Positions 38,693-38,695 of a stretch of DNA of 38,695 nt are shown piece by piece (position 1 is the first letter of the stretch; each line of letters opens with the position of its first letter). The notes under the pieces are model-generated. The model ran no database searches. It was given only the letters and a program-made list of their open reading frames with translations, and was not told the origin of the DNA. The stretch spans positions 1 through 38,695 of the forward strand of contig CACWLP010000021.1 of the NCBI GenBank assembly GCA_902761755.1, read 5' to 3'. Position numbers and translations under genes: made by a program. The stretch comes from an uncultured Eubacteriales bacterium (GTDB lineage: Bacteria; Bacillota; Clostridia; Christensenellales; Aristaeellaceae).

Positions 38693-38695
38693 GGG

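Overview
The window reads as chromosomal DNA of a high-GC, low-to-medium complexity Gram-positive anaerobe, most likely a gut member of the Clostridia (Bacillota). The basis is: sigma-A type promoters with near-consensus -35/-10 boxes spaced 17 bp (many with an extended TG motif), a T-box leader in front of serS, RNase Y, AddA, MreB, BlaI/BlaR1-type regulation, PadR and ECF regulators, exported flavin-linked reductases without haem motifs, and a tuf-rpmG-secE-nusG-rplK-rplA cluster. No species call is possible from the sequence alone.

Layout. 1-276: the end of an integrated element that stops at the 3' part of a tRNA-Arg(CCU) gene, with phased short repeats. 389-4459: a MerR-controlled operon (membrane-anchored MerR with a zinc ribbon, secreted alpha/beta hydrolase, PLDc_N-type small membrane protein, ABC-2 ATPase and permease). 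4486-5355: minus-strand cyclase/formamidase-like gene and a 70-residue protein. 5391-9545: lipoprotein, methyltransferase, RluA-type pseudouridine synthase and Tgt, with several hairpin repeats between them. 9552-15002: minus-strand addA and rny. 15024-16307: mreB. 16358-20333: minus-strand secreted glycan-binding-like protein, acyltransferase and T-box-controlled serS. 20354-21441: rpiB-like isomerase and ybaK-like deacylase. 21458-24456: a BlaI/BlaR1-like signalling locus plus a secreted protein under the same operator. 24463-26005: ECF sigma factor with its membrane anti-sigma partner. 26022-33115: two exported flavoprotein reductases that flank the rpsF-ssb-rpsR operon (rpsR is internally deleted) and a PadR-DUF2812 operon. 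33183-34216: aquaporin with a promoter-bearing tandem repeat array. 34221-34961: acetyltransferase and a 54-residue membrane protein. 34997-38692: rplA, rplK, nusG, secE, rpmG, tuf.

The most useful points for a second look are: (1) the rpsR gene lacks its middle third and is out of frame; (2) a BlaR1-like protease sensor has no penicillin-binding domain but ends in a segment resembling a neighbouring secreted protein that carries the same 16-bp operator; (3) a hairpin-plus-TATAAT repeat occurs both upstream of the methyltransferase and as a tandem array upstream of the aquaporin; (4) the two flavin reductases differ in FMN-domain number and in active-site residues; (5) a MerR protein with two membrane helices and a zinc ribbon drives a cassette resembling Bacillus yxlEFG.

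The window contains no rRNA, no CRISPR array, no complete tRNA and no transposase. I do not claim a wholly new system; the BlaI/BlaR1-like locus and the MerR operon are the best candidates for an undescribed sensing pathway.
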